Below, in pieces: positions 57,007 to 64,000 of a DNA stretch of 64,000 nt (its first letter is position 1; every line of letters begins with the position of its first letter). The notes beneath the pieces were generated by a model that made no database searches, was not told the origin of the DNA, and saw nothing but the letters and a program-made list of their open reading frames with translations. Origin of the DNA: Bordetella genomosp. 1 (GTDB taxonomy: Bacteria; Pseudomonadota; Gammaproteobacteria; Burkholderiales; Burkholderiaceae_B). The stretch lies in the NCBI RefSeq assembly GCF_002261335.1, contig NZ_NEVL01000001.1, forward strand, positions 62,001-126,000, read 5' to 3'. Made by a program: the position numbers and the translations under genes.

Positions 57007-58185
57007 TCAGGCCGTCTCGGCGAAGAGTTCGCGGCCGATCAGCATGCGGCGGATCTCGCTCGTGCCGGCGCCGATCTCGTACAGCTTGGCGTCGCGCCAC
57101 ATGCGGCCCACCGGATACTCGTTGATGTAGCCGTTGCCGCCCAGCAGCTGGATGCCCTCGCCGGCCATCCAGGTGGCCTTCTCGGCCGTGTACAGGATCA
57201 GCGCCGCGCAGTCCTTGCGCACCTGGCGCACGTGCTCGCGGCCCAGGCGGTCGAGGTTCTTGCCCACGGTGTAGGCAAAGGCGCGGCTCGCCTGCAGCGA
57301 GGTATACATGTCGGCGATCTTGCCCTGGATCAGCTGGAACTCGCCGATGGCCTGGCCGAACTGCTTGCGGTCGTGCACATAGGGCACCACCACGTCCATC
57401 ACGGCCTGCATGATGCCCAGCGGGCCCCCGGACAGCACGGCGCGTTCGTAATCGAGGCCGCTCATCAGCACCTTCACGCCGGCATTGAGCTGGCCCAGCA
57501 CGTTCTCCTCGGGCACCTCGCAATCCTGGAATACCAGCTCGCCGGTGTGGCTGCCGCGCATGCCCAACTTGTCGAGCTTCTGCGCGATCGAGAACCCCTT
57601 GAAGCCCTTCTCCACCAGGAATGCCGTGATGCCGCGCTGGTTGGCCTCGGGGTCCGTCTTGGCATAGACCACCAGGGTGTCGGCGTCGGGGCCGTTGGTG
57701 ATCCACATCTTGGTGCCGTTGAGCACGTAGCGGTCGCCCTTCTTGTCGGCGCGCAGCCGCATGCTGACCACGTCGGAGCCGGCGCCCGGCTCGCTCATCG
57801 CCAGCGCGCCCACGTGCTCGCCGGAGATCAGCTTGGGCAGGTAGCGCGCCTTCTGCGCTTCCGTGCCGTTGCGGTGGATCTGGTTCACGCACAGGTTGGA
57901 GTGCGCGCCGTAGGAGAGCGCCACCGAGGCGCTGGCGCGCGAGATTTCTTCCATCACCACCATGTGGGCGAGATAGCCCAGGGCGGTGCCGCCGTATTCT
58001 TCGCTCACCGTCATGCCGAGCACGCCGAGGTCGCCGAACTTGCGCCACAGGTCCATCGGGAATTGGTCGTCGCGGTCGATCTCGGCGGCGCGCGGCGCGA
58101 TCTCGGTCTGCGCGAAATTGCGCACCGCGTCGCGCAGCATGTCCAGGTCTTCGCCCAGATCAAAATTCAGGCCGGGAATATCCAT
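57007..58185 (-). CDS. liuA: Isovaleryl-CoA dehydrogenase
   Basis: A 392-residue acyl-CoA dehydrogenase. It has the FAD/substrate segments [20 protein letters not shown] (near residue 130), [18 protein letters not shown] (near 160), and [19 protein letters not shown] with ARG-like end (near residue 350). The base glutamate of isovaleryl-CoA dehydrogenase is placed mid-sequence ([11 protein letters not shown], near residue 250). It oxidises isovaleryl-CoA to 3-methylcrotonyl-CoA. The ATG at 58185 ([10 protein letters not shown]) is the family start. An inverted-repeat operator and TATATT -10 box lie about 120 bp upstream. Confidence 0.93.
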   Translation of the reverse strand: MDIPGLNFDLGEDLDMLRDAVRNFAQTEIAPRAAEIDRDDQFPMDLWRKFGDLGVLGMTVSEEYGGTALGYLAHMVVMEEISRASASVALSYGAHSNLCVNQIHRNGTEAQKARYLPKLISGEHVGALAMSEPGAGSDVVSMRLRADKKGDRYVLNGTKMWITNGPDADTLVVYAKTDPEANQRGITAFLVEKGFKGFSIAQKLDKLGMRGSHTGELVFQDCEVPEENVLGQLNAGVKVLMSGLDYERAVLSGGPLGIMQAVMDVVVPYVHDRKQFGQAIGEFQLIQGKIADMYTSLQASRAFAYTVGKNLDRLGREHVRQVRKDCAALILYTAEKATWMAGEGIQLLGGNGYINEYPVGRMWRDAKLYEIGAGTSEIRRMLIGRELFAETA

Positions 58186-58304
58186 GGGTGTCTCCGTGAT
58201 AGTGAATACCCACATTCTGGTGGCGGGCTGGTCCCGTGCCGGAGCGCGGATCCCGCAGGATCATGATGCGCCGGCGGCGGGCGCTCGGGCAATGATGCAG
58301 TGCA

Positions 58305-58310
58305 AATATA
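58305..58310 (-). promoter_or_regulatory. -10 box of the liuA promoter
   Basis: TATATT on the minus strand, directly next to the LiuR-type operator at 58314-58329, so transcription should start about 113 bases before the liuA ATG. Confidence 0.6.
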
Positions 58311-58313
58311 ACG

Positions 58314-58329
58314 TTTACGTAAACGTAAA
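58314..58329. promoter_or_regulatory. LiuR-type operator before liuA
   Basis: The 16-bp sequence TTTACGTAAACGTAAA has seven-base arms (TTTACGT and ACGTAAA) around two bases and is a close match to the palindrome described for MerR-family LiuR regulators. It lies in the spacer just upstream of the liuA -10 box, the usual position for MerR activators. An identical copy is at 58843-58858. Confidence 0.85.
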
Positions 58330-58447
58330 GATCACTCGGGTTTTCCCGTAACCGTGGCGCGCGGCGCGGGGCGCCAGGGCGTGGGCCGGCCGCCGGCACG
58401 GCCGCACGCTGACCATGGGATGGACGGGAAGGCGGGCGGCCGGTGGC

Positions 58448-58828
58448 TCAGCCCAGGCGCGCCAGCAGGGCGCGGCAATCGGCCTCCTGCTGCGCGATCT
58501 CCTGCAGGGTTTCGTCGATGTCGCGGCGCTGCTGTTCCAGCATCGCGCGGTGCTCGTCCAGCACGCTGAGGTACTGGCGCAGCTGCGGTTCGGTGTCGCC
58601 CGGGCCGTCGTACATATCGATGAGACTGACGATCTCCGCGAGCTGCAGGCCCAGCCGCTTGCCGCGCAACGCGAGCTTGAGGCGCGTGCGGTCGCGCGCG
58701 CCGTAGACGCGGTTGCGACCTTCGCGCAGCGGGCTCACGATGCCCTGATCCTCGTAGAAGCGGATCGTGCGGGGCGTGATGTCGAACTCGCGGGCGAGCT
58801 CCGAGATGGTCCAGGTTGACGAGGGCAT
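58448..58828 (-). CDS. liuR: LiuR-type MerR-family regulator of leucine degradation
   Basis: A 126-residue MerR-family protein. The N-terminal winged helix-turn-helix is WTISELAREFDITPRTIRFYEDQG (about residues 6-29); a coiled-coil effector region follows (DEHRAMLEQQRRDIDETLQ, about residues 90-108). LiuR controls the leucine/isovalerate genes in proteobacteria. It sits 262 bp from liuA on the same strand, has an operator copy 15 to 30 bp before its own start, and faces the metallo-hydrolase gene. Confidence 0.88.
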   Translation of the reverse strand: MPSSTWTISELAREFDITPRTIRFYEDQGIVSPLREGRNRVYGARDRTRLKLALRGKRLGLQLAEIVSLIDMYDGPGDTEPQLRQYLSVLDEHRAMLEQQRRDIDETLQEIAQQEADCRALLARLG

Positions 58829-58842
58829 GCGGCGTGTGGCAG

Positions 58843-58858
58843 TTTACGTAAACGTAAA
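58843..58858. promoter_or_regulatory. LiuR-type operator in the liuR / metallo-hydrolase intergenic region
   Basis: An exact repeat of TTTACGTAAACGTAAA, located between liuR (start at 58828) and the MBL-fold gene (start at 58902). On the plus strand it ends one base before a TATGAT -10 box (58860-58865), the same relation as at liuA, which suggests control of the metallo-hydrolase and of liuR itself. Confidence 0.85.
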
Positions 58859-58901
58859 TTATGATGGTTCGATGCCACCGTCAAGCTGGAAGAGACAGCC
58901 G

Positions 58902-59966
58902 ATGAATCCCAACGAAAGCAAACTGGCCTACCCCTGGGGCGACACCCAGCCCGAACCGGGCCGCGCGCTCGAGGTGGCGCCCGGCGTGAAGTGGTTGCGC
59001 ATGCCGCTGCCGTTCGCGCTCGACCATATCAACCTCTGGCTGATCCGCGACGAGCGCGATGGCCGCGCCGGCTGGACGGTGGTCGACTGCGGCATCTCGC
59101 GCGACGAGGTCAAGGCGCGCTGGGAGGACGTGTTCGAGCACGAGCTCGAGGGCCTGCCCGTGCTGCGGGTGCTGGTCACGCACATGCATCCCGACCACGT
59201 CGGCCTGGCCGACTGGCTCTGCGAGCGCTGGAACGCCGAGCTGTGGATGAGCATGACCGACTACATGGTGGCGGTGCTCTGGTCGTCGCGCCGCGGGGAT
59301 GCGGGCGCCGGCCCCGGCGGCCAGGCCGCCGTCGAGCACTTCGCCCGCCATGGCCTGCTCGATCCCGAGGCGCAGGAGCAGATCCGCCAGCGCGCCAACT
59401 ATTACCCCGGCCTGGTGCCGTCGATGCCGCGCCGCTACACGCGGGTGCTCGACGGCGACGTGCTGCGCATCGGCGCGCACGGCTGGCGCGCCATCGTAGG
59501 CTATGGCCACGCGCCCGAACACATGTCGTTCCAGTGCGATGCGCTGGGCGTGCTGATCTCGGGCGACATGGTGCTGCCGCGCATCTCCACCAACGTGAGC
59601 GTGTTCGACTACGAGCCCGACGCGAATCCGCTGCCGCTCTACCTGCGCTCGCTCGACCATTACGAGGGCATCGCCGAGGACACGCTGGTGCTGCCCTCGC
59701 ACGGCCGGCCGTTCCGCGGCCTGCACGAGCGCATCGCCCAGCAGCACGCGCACCACGCGGAGCGCCTGGCCGAAGTGCTGCAGGCCTGTGCGACGCCGCA
59801 GTCCACCACCGACATCGTGCCGGTGATGTTCCGCCGCAAGCTCGATCTGCACCAGCTCACCTTCGCCATGGGCGAGGCGCTGGCGCACCTGCATGCGCTC
59901 TATTTCGAGGGCAAGCTCAGCCGCCATACCGATGCCGACGGCATCGTGCGCTTCACGCGGACCTGA
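58902..59966 (+). CDS. Metallo-beta-lactamase-fold hydrolase
   Basis: A 354-residue hydrolase of the MBL fold with the dinuclear-metal motif THMHPDHVG (HxHxDH, about residues 91-99), a GYGHAPEHM segment with further histidines (near residue 210), and GDMVL with the bridging aspartate (near residue 230). The C-terminal part contains LPSHGRPFRG with the last metal histidine. Members hydrolyse thioesters, lactones or acyl-CoA-like compounds. I chose the ATG at 58902 because a GGAAGAGA site precedes it; the ATG at 58872 is possible. An LiuR operator lies directly upstream, so it is likely a member of the leucine regulon. Confidence 0.85.
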   Translation: MNPNESKLAYPWGDTQPEPGRALEVAPGVKWLRMPLPFALDHINLWLIRDERDGRAGWTVVDCGISRDEVKARWEDVFEHELEGLPVLRVLVTHMHPDHVGLADWLCERWNAELWMSMTDYMVAVLWSSRRGDAGAGPGGQAAVEHFARHGLLDPEAQEQIRQRANYYPGLVPSMPRRYTRVLDGDVLRIGAHGWRAIVGYGHAPEHMSFQCDALGVLISGDMVLPRISTNVSVFDYEPDANPLPLYLRSLDHYEGIAEDTLVLPSHGRPFRGLHERIAQQHAHHAERLAEVLQACATPQSTTDIVPVMFRRKLDLHQLTFAMGEALAHLHALYFEGKLSRHTDADGIVRFTRT

Positions 59967-59996
59967 GCCGGCGGCGTCCGCCGTCTGCCGGCATGA

Positions 59997-60022
59997 AGGC
60001 CTGCATCCGCAGGCCTTTTTCT
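59997..60022 (+). terminator. Rho-independent terminator after the MBL-fold gene
   Basis: An eight-base-pair stem AGGCCTGC/GCAGGCCT around ATCC, followed by TTTTCTT, 30 bp after the stop codon. Confidence 0.88.
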
Positions 60023-60027
60023 TGGCC

Positions 60028-60654
60028 TCAGCGGCTGGCCGTGGCCAGCCGCACGGCGAGTCCGATGAACACGATGCCGGCCACCCGATTGAGCCAGCGT
60101 TGCGCATTGGGCGAGCGCTGCAGCAGCTCGCCGAACGCGCCCGAGAAGAAGGCGATCGCGCCGAACACCAGCAGGGTCGCCACCATGAACACCGCACCGA
60201 AGACCGCGATCTGCGTGGCCAGCGGGCCCGCGTCGGGCCGGGTGAACTGCGGCAGGAAGGCGAAGAAGAACAGCAGCACCTTGGGGTTGGTGAGGTTCAT
60301 GATGATGCCGCGCCGATAGAGCGCGGCCCCCGGCAATCGCGCGGGCCGGGCGGCGTCGTTCGTGCCCACGGGCGCGCGCAGCACCTGCCACGCCAGATAG
60401 AGCAGATAGGCGGCGCCCGCCAGCTTGAGCGCCGTGAAGGCCAGCGGCGAGGCGGCGAACACGGCGGCCAGGCCGACCGCCACGGCGGCCGTGTGGCCCA
60501 GCAGGCCGGTGCACAGGCCGAGCACCACCAGCATGCCGGCGCGCCGGCCCCACAGGGCCGACTGCATCAGCACGAAGACGTTGTCCGGGCCGGGCGTGAG
60601 CGCCAGCAGCACGGCGATGCCGAAGAATGCGATGAGGGTATCCGGAGTGGGCAT
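60028..60654 (-). CDS. LysE-family amino-acid exporter
   Basis: A 208-residue membrane protein of the LysE/RhtB family with about six spans. Landmarks are LLALTPGPDNVFVLMQSALWGRRAG (about residues 16-40) and NLTNPKVLLFFFAFLPQF (near residue 122), both typical. It exports an amino acid or homoserine-like compound. It converges with the metallo-hydrolase gene and is divergent from the nitroreductase gene with 111 bp between starts. Confidence 0.92.
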   Translation of the reverse strand: MPTPDTLIAFFGIAVLLALTPGPDNVFVLMQSALWGRRAGMLVVLGLCTGLLGHTAAVAVGLAAVFAASPLAFTALKLAGAAYLLYLAWQVLRAPVGTNDAARPARLPGAALYRRGIIMNLTNPKVLLFFFAFLPQFTRPDAGPLATQIAVFGAVFMVATLLVFGAIAFFSGAFGELLQRSPNAQRWLNRVAGIVFIGLAVRLATASR

Positions 60655-60765
60655 GGTGAGGTTCGCTCAATGAACAGATCGGCGCCCGCGGGCGCTGCGC
60701 GCGGCGCGGGCTGCTGGCATGATACGGTCAAACGCCGCGCAGCCGCGCACCTCACAGGAGACGTC

Positions 60766-61461
60766 ATGAATGCTCGCCCGGACAGCCCGCCCGATGCCGT
60801 GCTCGAGCGCCTGCTCACCGAACGCCACAGCTGCCGCGCCTTCCGGCCCGAGCCCGTGCCGCGGGCCGTGATCGAGCGCATCCTGGCGCTGGCGCAGCGC
60901 ACGGCCTCCTGGTGCAACTGCCAGCCCTGGCGCGTGACGATCGCGAGCGGCGCCGCGCGCGACCGGCTGCGCGAGGCGCTGCTGGCGCGTGCCACCGAAG
61001 GCGCCGCGTTCGCGCCCGACTTCGACTTTCCGGCGCAGTATCGCGACGAATACCTGGCGCGGCGCCGCGAATCCGGGTTCCAGCTCTACGGCGCGGTCGG
61101 CGTGCCGCGCGGCGACCGCGAGGCCTACCGGCGCCAGGAGCTGCGCAACTTCGCGCTGTTCGATGCGCCCCACGTGGCGGTGATCACCTCGGATGCCGAG
61201 CTCGGGGTCTATGGCGCGATCGATTGCGGCGGCTACGTGGCCGACTTTCTGCTCGCGGCCCAGGCCCTGGGCGTGGCGACCGTGCCGCAGGCATCGCTGG
61301 CCATGTATCCCGAACTGTTGCGCGCGCAACTCGACCTGCCCGACAGCCACAAGGTGGTGTGCGCGATCTCGTTCGGCTATGAAGACACGGCCCATCCGGC
61401 CAATGGCTATCGCACCCGCCGCGCCCCGCTCGACGAGCTGGTGAGCTGGCGCGACGACTGA
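60766..61461 (+). CDS. Nitroreductase-family flavoprotein
   Basis: A 231-residue nitroreductase-like protein: ERHSCRAFRPEPVPRAVIERI (about residues 20-40), QRTASWCNCQPWRVTI (near residue 45) for FMN binding, and a central IDCGGYVADFLLAAQALGV (near residue 150). It uses FMN and NAD(P)H to reduce nitro or quinone compounds. The ATG at 60766 has an AGGAG ribosome site. It converges with the InaA-type kinase gene with 2 bp between stops. Confidence 0.92.
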   Translation: MNARPDSPPDAVLERLLTERHSCRAFRPEPVPRAVIERILALAQRTASWCNCQPWRVTIASGAARDRLREALLARATEGAAFAPDFDFPAQYRDEYLARRRESGFQLYGAVGVPRGDREAYRRQELRNFALFDAPHVAVITSDAELGVYGAIDCGGYVADFLLAAQALGVATVPQASLAMYPELLRAQLDLPDSHKVVCAISFGYEDTAHPANGYRTRRAPLDELVSWRDD

Positions 61462-61463
61462 AC

Positions 61464-62150
61464 TCAGTGGCGGTTGAAGTCGCCCGGCAGCGGCATGCCC
61501 TTGCGGGCGTAGGCGTCGCGCATCAGTTCGAACTCGCTCTGGGCCAGGCCGCGGTCGAGCAGCGCGTTGACCAGGCGGCGCAGGTCCGAGCGGGCGGCGC
61601 GCTGGCGCGACAGATGGCGCCGGCTCAGCTCCAGGTCGAGCAGTGCCACGTGCACCGTGTCGGCCTCGGGCCGCACGAACACTTCCTTGGGATACAGGTG
61701 GCCGTGCTTGCGGCTGGCGCTGTGCAGCGGCGCCAGCGCGTCCAGCACGTGCGTCAGGATGCGGGCGCGCTCGGGCTCGTCCCAGCGATGACAGGAGAAG
61801 CCCTCTTCGAGGCTGATGTAGCCGTCGAGCGCGCGGGTGACCAGCATGGCATGCCAGCCGTCGGCCTCGCGGCGCATGTCGAAGGCCACGCCCGGCGCGG
61901 TCGGCACGCCCAGCCGCGCGAAGGTCTGCAGGTTGTTCCATTCGCGCAGCAGCGTGGGCGCGCCCAGCGGATAGCGCAGCGAGCGGAACAGGAAGTTGTG
62001 CTGCCGCTTCACGTAGTAGGCGTTGCCATCTTCCAGCGTGACGCGTTGCACGCCGCTCATGCCGCCGCGGCGGTAATTGGGCGGCTCGGCCCATTCGCCC
62101 TGCACGGTCCACCAGAAGTCCAGCGAGGGGGTGGTGGCGTCGCGCGTCAT
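61464..62150 (-). CDS. Lipopolysaccharide kinase InaA-family protein
   Basis: A 228-residue InaA-family protein kinase-like domain with YYVKRQHNFLFRSLRYP (near residue 45), LREWNNLQTFARLGVPTAPG (near residue 70), and LHSASRKHGHLYPKEVFV (near residue 145), the HxH...K-like catalytic region, then ALLDLELSR (the metal-binding aspartate of this kinase class). Members include enzymes phosphorylating lipopolysaccharide heptose or small substrates. The ATG at 62150 (MTRDATTPSLDFWW) is the family start. Confidence 0.87.
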   Translation of the reverse strand: MTRDATTPSLDFWWTVQGEWAEPPNYRRGGMSGVQRVTLEDGNAYYVKRQHNFLFRSLRYPLGAPTLLREWNNLQTFARLGVPTAPGVAFDMRREADGWHAMLVTRALDGYISLEEGFSCHRWDEPERARILTHVLDALAPLHSASRKHGHLYPKEVFVRPEADTVHVALLDLELSRRHLSRQRAARSDLRRLVNALLDRGLAQSEFELMRDAYARKGMPLPGDFNRH

Positions 62151-62276
62151 GAAAGAAGTCTCCGGGAAAGGGCAGCTTGTCTTGGGCGGGCGATGGGGTA
62201 CCCTCTTGGGGCATCCGGGCCGCGCCTGTGCTGCCGGGGTGATGCGGCACATTATGTAATACTTTTGAAATAGACG

Positions 62277-62291
62277 ACGGCGAATCGCCGT
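62277..62291. promoter_or_regulatory. Palindrome upstream of metC
   Basis: ACGGCGA-A-TCGCCGT, a perfect seven-base-arm inverted repeat, 84 to 98 bp before the metC start, in the region between metC and the divergent InaA-type gene. It could be an operator or an RNA hairpin; no regulator assignment is possible. Confidence 0.4.
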
Positions 62292-62374
62292 AACCGCTTC
62301 CTATTCGCGCTTTTTTCGCCTGAAAAACCGCAGATTCCGCCACAGGTGTCTGTCTCTCGCCACACTATTCCGCC

Positions 62375-63568
62375 ATGTCCAACGACTCGTCCCACCACAT
62401 CGATACCCTGTTGCAGCACATGGGCACCGCCCCGTTTGATCCCGCCACGGGCGCGGCGCCGGTGAACCTGCCCTCGATGCGCGCCAGCACCGTGCGGTTC
62501 CAGAACCTCGCCGCGCTCGAGGCCACCCAGAAGCGCAAGGGCGCGGGCGAACGCGCCGCCACCTACGGCCGCATGGGCATGGATACGCACGCCGCGCTGG
62601 AACAGGTGTTCTGCGAGCTCGAAGGCGGCACGCACTGCTACCTGGCGCCCTCGGGCCTGGCCGGCATCACGATGGCCATGATGGCCCTGCTCTCGGCCGG
62701 CGAACACGCGCTGGTGGCGGACTGCGTCTATGGTCCGGTGCGCGAGCTCGACGCCGCGGTGCTGGAGCGCATGGGCATCCAGACCACCTACTTCCACGCC
62801 ACCGAAGACCTCGACGCCCTGGTGCGGCCCAACACCCGCATGCTGTACGTGGAGGCGCCGGGCTCGCTGCTGTTCGAGATGCTCGACATGCCGCGTCTCG
62901 CCGACTTCGCGCGCAAGCACAAGCTGATCCTGGTCACCGACAACACCTGGGGCTCGGGCTATATCTACCGCCCGCTCACGCTGGGCGCGCAGGTGTCGGT
63001 CATCGCGGGCACCAAATACGTGGGCGGCCACTCCGACCTGATGCTGGGCGCCGTGGTCACCAACGACGAGACCATCGCCCGCCGCCTGAACCGCACCCAG
63101 TACGCCATGGGCTATTCGGTGAGCGCCGACGACGCCTGGCTGGCGCTGCGCGGCGTGCGCACCATGCCGATCCGCATGAACGAACACGCCCGCCACGCGC
63201 TGCAGGTGTGCGAGTTCCTGGCGGCCCGGCCCGAGGTGGCGCATATCTACCACCCGGCCTGGCCCGGCGACGCCGGCCACGCGCTGTGGCAGCGCGACTG
63301 CACCGGCTCGAACGGCATGCTGGCGGTGCAACTGCGCTTCGATCCGGCCCAGGCGCGCCGCTTCGTCGACGCACTCACCCTGTTCGGCATCGGCTTCTCG
63401 TGGGGCGGCTTCGAAAGCCTGGTGCAGCTGGTCACGCCGGGCGAGCTGGCGCGCCATGCCTACTGGAAGGGCGGCAGCGACGCGCTGGTGCGCCTGCACA
63501 TCGGCCTGGAATCGCCGGCCGACGTGATCGCCGACCTGGGCCAGGCCCTGGCGCGCGCGGCAGGCTGA
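62375..63568 (+). CDS. metC: Cystathionine beta-lyase
   Basis: A 397-residue gamma-family PLP enzyme with the N-terminal FQNLAALEATQ, the tyrosine-containing YGRMG segment, the PLP-binding lysine in IAGTKYVGGHSDLMLG (near residue 212) and the C-terminal SWGGFESLV typical of MetC. It splits cystathionine to homocysteine, ammonia and pyruvate in methionine synthesis. The Bordetella avium homologue is known as an osteotoxin. No obvious ribosome site precedes the ATG. A strong terminator lies beyond the stop codon. Confidence 0.93.
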   Translation: MSNDSSHHIDTLLQHMGTAPFDPATGAAPVNLPSMRASTVRFQNLAALEATQKRKGAGERAATYGRMGMDTHAALEQVFCELEGGTHCYLAPSGLAGITMAMMALLSAGEHALVADCVYGPVRELDAAVLERMGIQTTYFHATEDLDALVRPNTRMLYVEAPGSLLFEMLDMPRLADFARKHKLILVTDNTWGSGYIYRPLTLGAQVSVIAGTKYVGGHSDLMLGAVVTNDETIARRLNRTQYAMGYSVSADDAWLALRGVRTMPIRMNEHARHALQVCEFLAARPEVAHIYHPAWPGDAGHALWQRDCTGSNGMLAVQLRFDPAQARRFVDALTLFGIGFSWGGFESLVQLVTPGELARHAYWKGGSDALVRLHIGLESPADVIADLGQALARAAG

Positions 63569-63586
63569 GGCCGCGCGGCGCCAAAG

Positions 63587-63620
63587 AAAAAGGCGGGTGC
63601 ATCGCTGCACCCGCCTTTTT
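63587..63620. terminator. Bidirectional terminator between metC and dsbA
   Basis: A perfect 15-bp stem AAAAAGGCGGGTGCA/TGCACCCGCCTTTTT (63587-63601 and 63606-63620) around a TCGC loop. The A and T runs on both sides let it end transcripts from either direction, which suits the convergent genes. Confidence 0.92.
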
Positions 63621-63638
63621 TGTTGCGCGCGAAACGGC

Positions 63639-64000
63639 TTACTGGGCGCGCGCCAGCGGGATCAGGCGGTCGATCTCCTTGATCGCGCCCTCGTAGCTGT
63701 TGCCCGCCAGGACCGGCGAGGTCATGAACTTGCCGCCGACGGCGAACGAGGGCGTGCCCTCGATGCGGTAGGCCTGGGCCAGCTGGTTGGCGCGTTCGAC
63801 CTGGGTCTGCACGCTGAACGAATCGAACACGGCGTCGAAGCGGGCGCGGTCGACGCCTTGCGCGGCGGCCCATTCACCCATCGCCTTCTTGTCGAACAGG
63901 CGCTTGCGCTCGCCGTGGATCGCGGCGAACACCTTGTCGTTCAGGTCGAGGCGATCGAGCGCGGCCAGCGTGTAGTACAGCTGCTGCAGCGGCTTCATGC
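63639..64000 (-). CDS. dsbA: Thiol:disulfide interchange protein DsbA, C-terminal part
   Basis: The frame runs to the window edge, so only about 120 C-terminal residues are seen and the CxxC active site lies outside. The visible part has the DsbA helical domain ([17 protein letters not shown]) and the [14 protein letters not shown] segment with the cis-proline region of the thioredoxin fold. DsbA introduces disulfides into exported proteins in the periplasm. Confidence 0.88.
   Translation of the reverse strand, partial: MKPLQQLYYTLAALDRLDLNDKVFAAIHGERKRLFDKKAMGEWAAAQGVDRARFDAVFDSFSVQTQVERANQLAQAYRIEGTPSFAVGGKFMTSPVLAGNSYEGAIKEIDRLIPLARAQ

Overview
The window looks like a chromosomal segment of a high-GC betaproteobacterium of the family Alcaligenaceae, close to Bordetella or Achromobacter. 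Reasons: very high GC; two Bug/TctC-type binding proteins, a family greatly expanded in that group; a D-threonine aldolase resembling the Alcaligenes (Achromobacter) xylosoxidans enzyme; a linked leucine-degradation (liu) and aceK cluster; and proteins with lysine/alanine-rich histone-H1-like tails. I saw no rRNA, tRNA, CRISPR array, insertion sequence or prophage gene. Coding density is high and most gaps are under 300 bp; the only gene-free stretch above that (14990-15357) holds an FMN riboswitch.

Layout. 1-3675 (+): an amine/opine-oxidase-type multi-subunit flavoenzyme (FAD subunit cut by the window edge, small 2Fe-2S subunit, NAD/FAD subunit with a BFD-like cysteine domain), then a second FAD oxidase and a RidA-family protein. 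3704-9584 (-): a cytosine-deaminase-like enzyme in one tightly coupled operon with a BMP-type nucleoside/base ABC transporter. 9873-14253 (+): DedA-rhodanese fusion, a PanE-like reductase, a NAD(P)-binding protein, and a small operon of an NTF2-like protein, a flavin reductase and a nucleoside deoxyribosyltransferase. 14306-16266 (-): ribB under an FMN riboswitch, and a SET-domain lysine methyltransferase with an H1-like tail. 16475-19645: bestrophin-like channel, hipBA with a periodic operator array, and an Lrp regulator divergent from an acetolactate synthase (19740-21578). 21603-29361 (-): an ankyrin-repeat exported protein, then a five-gene operon (binding protein, ATPase, permease, SDR, aldehyde dehydrogenase). 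29495-36480: topB with an H1-like tail, a large DUF2157/DUF4401/GDYXXLXY membrane protein, gluQ and smg. 36714-44095: a TAXI-TRAP transporter, D-threonine aldolase and a polar amino-acid ABC transporter. 44277-50076: two Bug proteins, argD, a DUF1653 protein, a cluster of REP-like repeats, and an amidohydrolase with a divergent LysR gene. 50108-59966: leucine/isovalerate catabolism (both methylcrotonyl-CoA carboxylase subunits, thiolase, aceK, isovaleryl-CoA dehydrogenase, LiuR) with two matching LiuR-type operators and a divergent metallo-beta-lactamase-fold hydrolase. 60028-64000: LysE exporter, nitroreductase, InaA-type kinase, metC and the end of dsbA.

The window is dominated by nutrient uptake and catabolism with local regulation. 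I see no clear candidate for a wholly new multi-gene system. The most notable signals are regulatory and architectural: the 27-bp-periodic hipBA operators, the duplicated LiuR operator that brings a metallo-hydrolase into the leucine regulon, the two enzymes with histone-H1-like tails (SET methyltransferase and topoisomerase III), the deaminase operon with a changed active-site residue, and the 25-bp inverted REP-like repeat.
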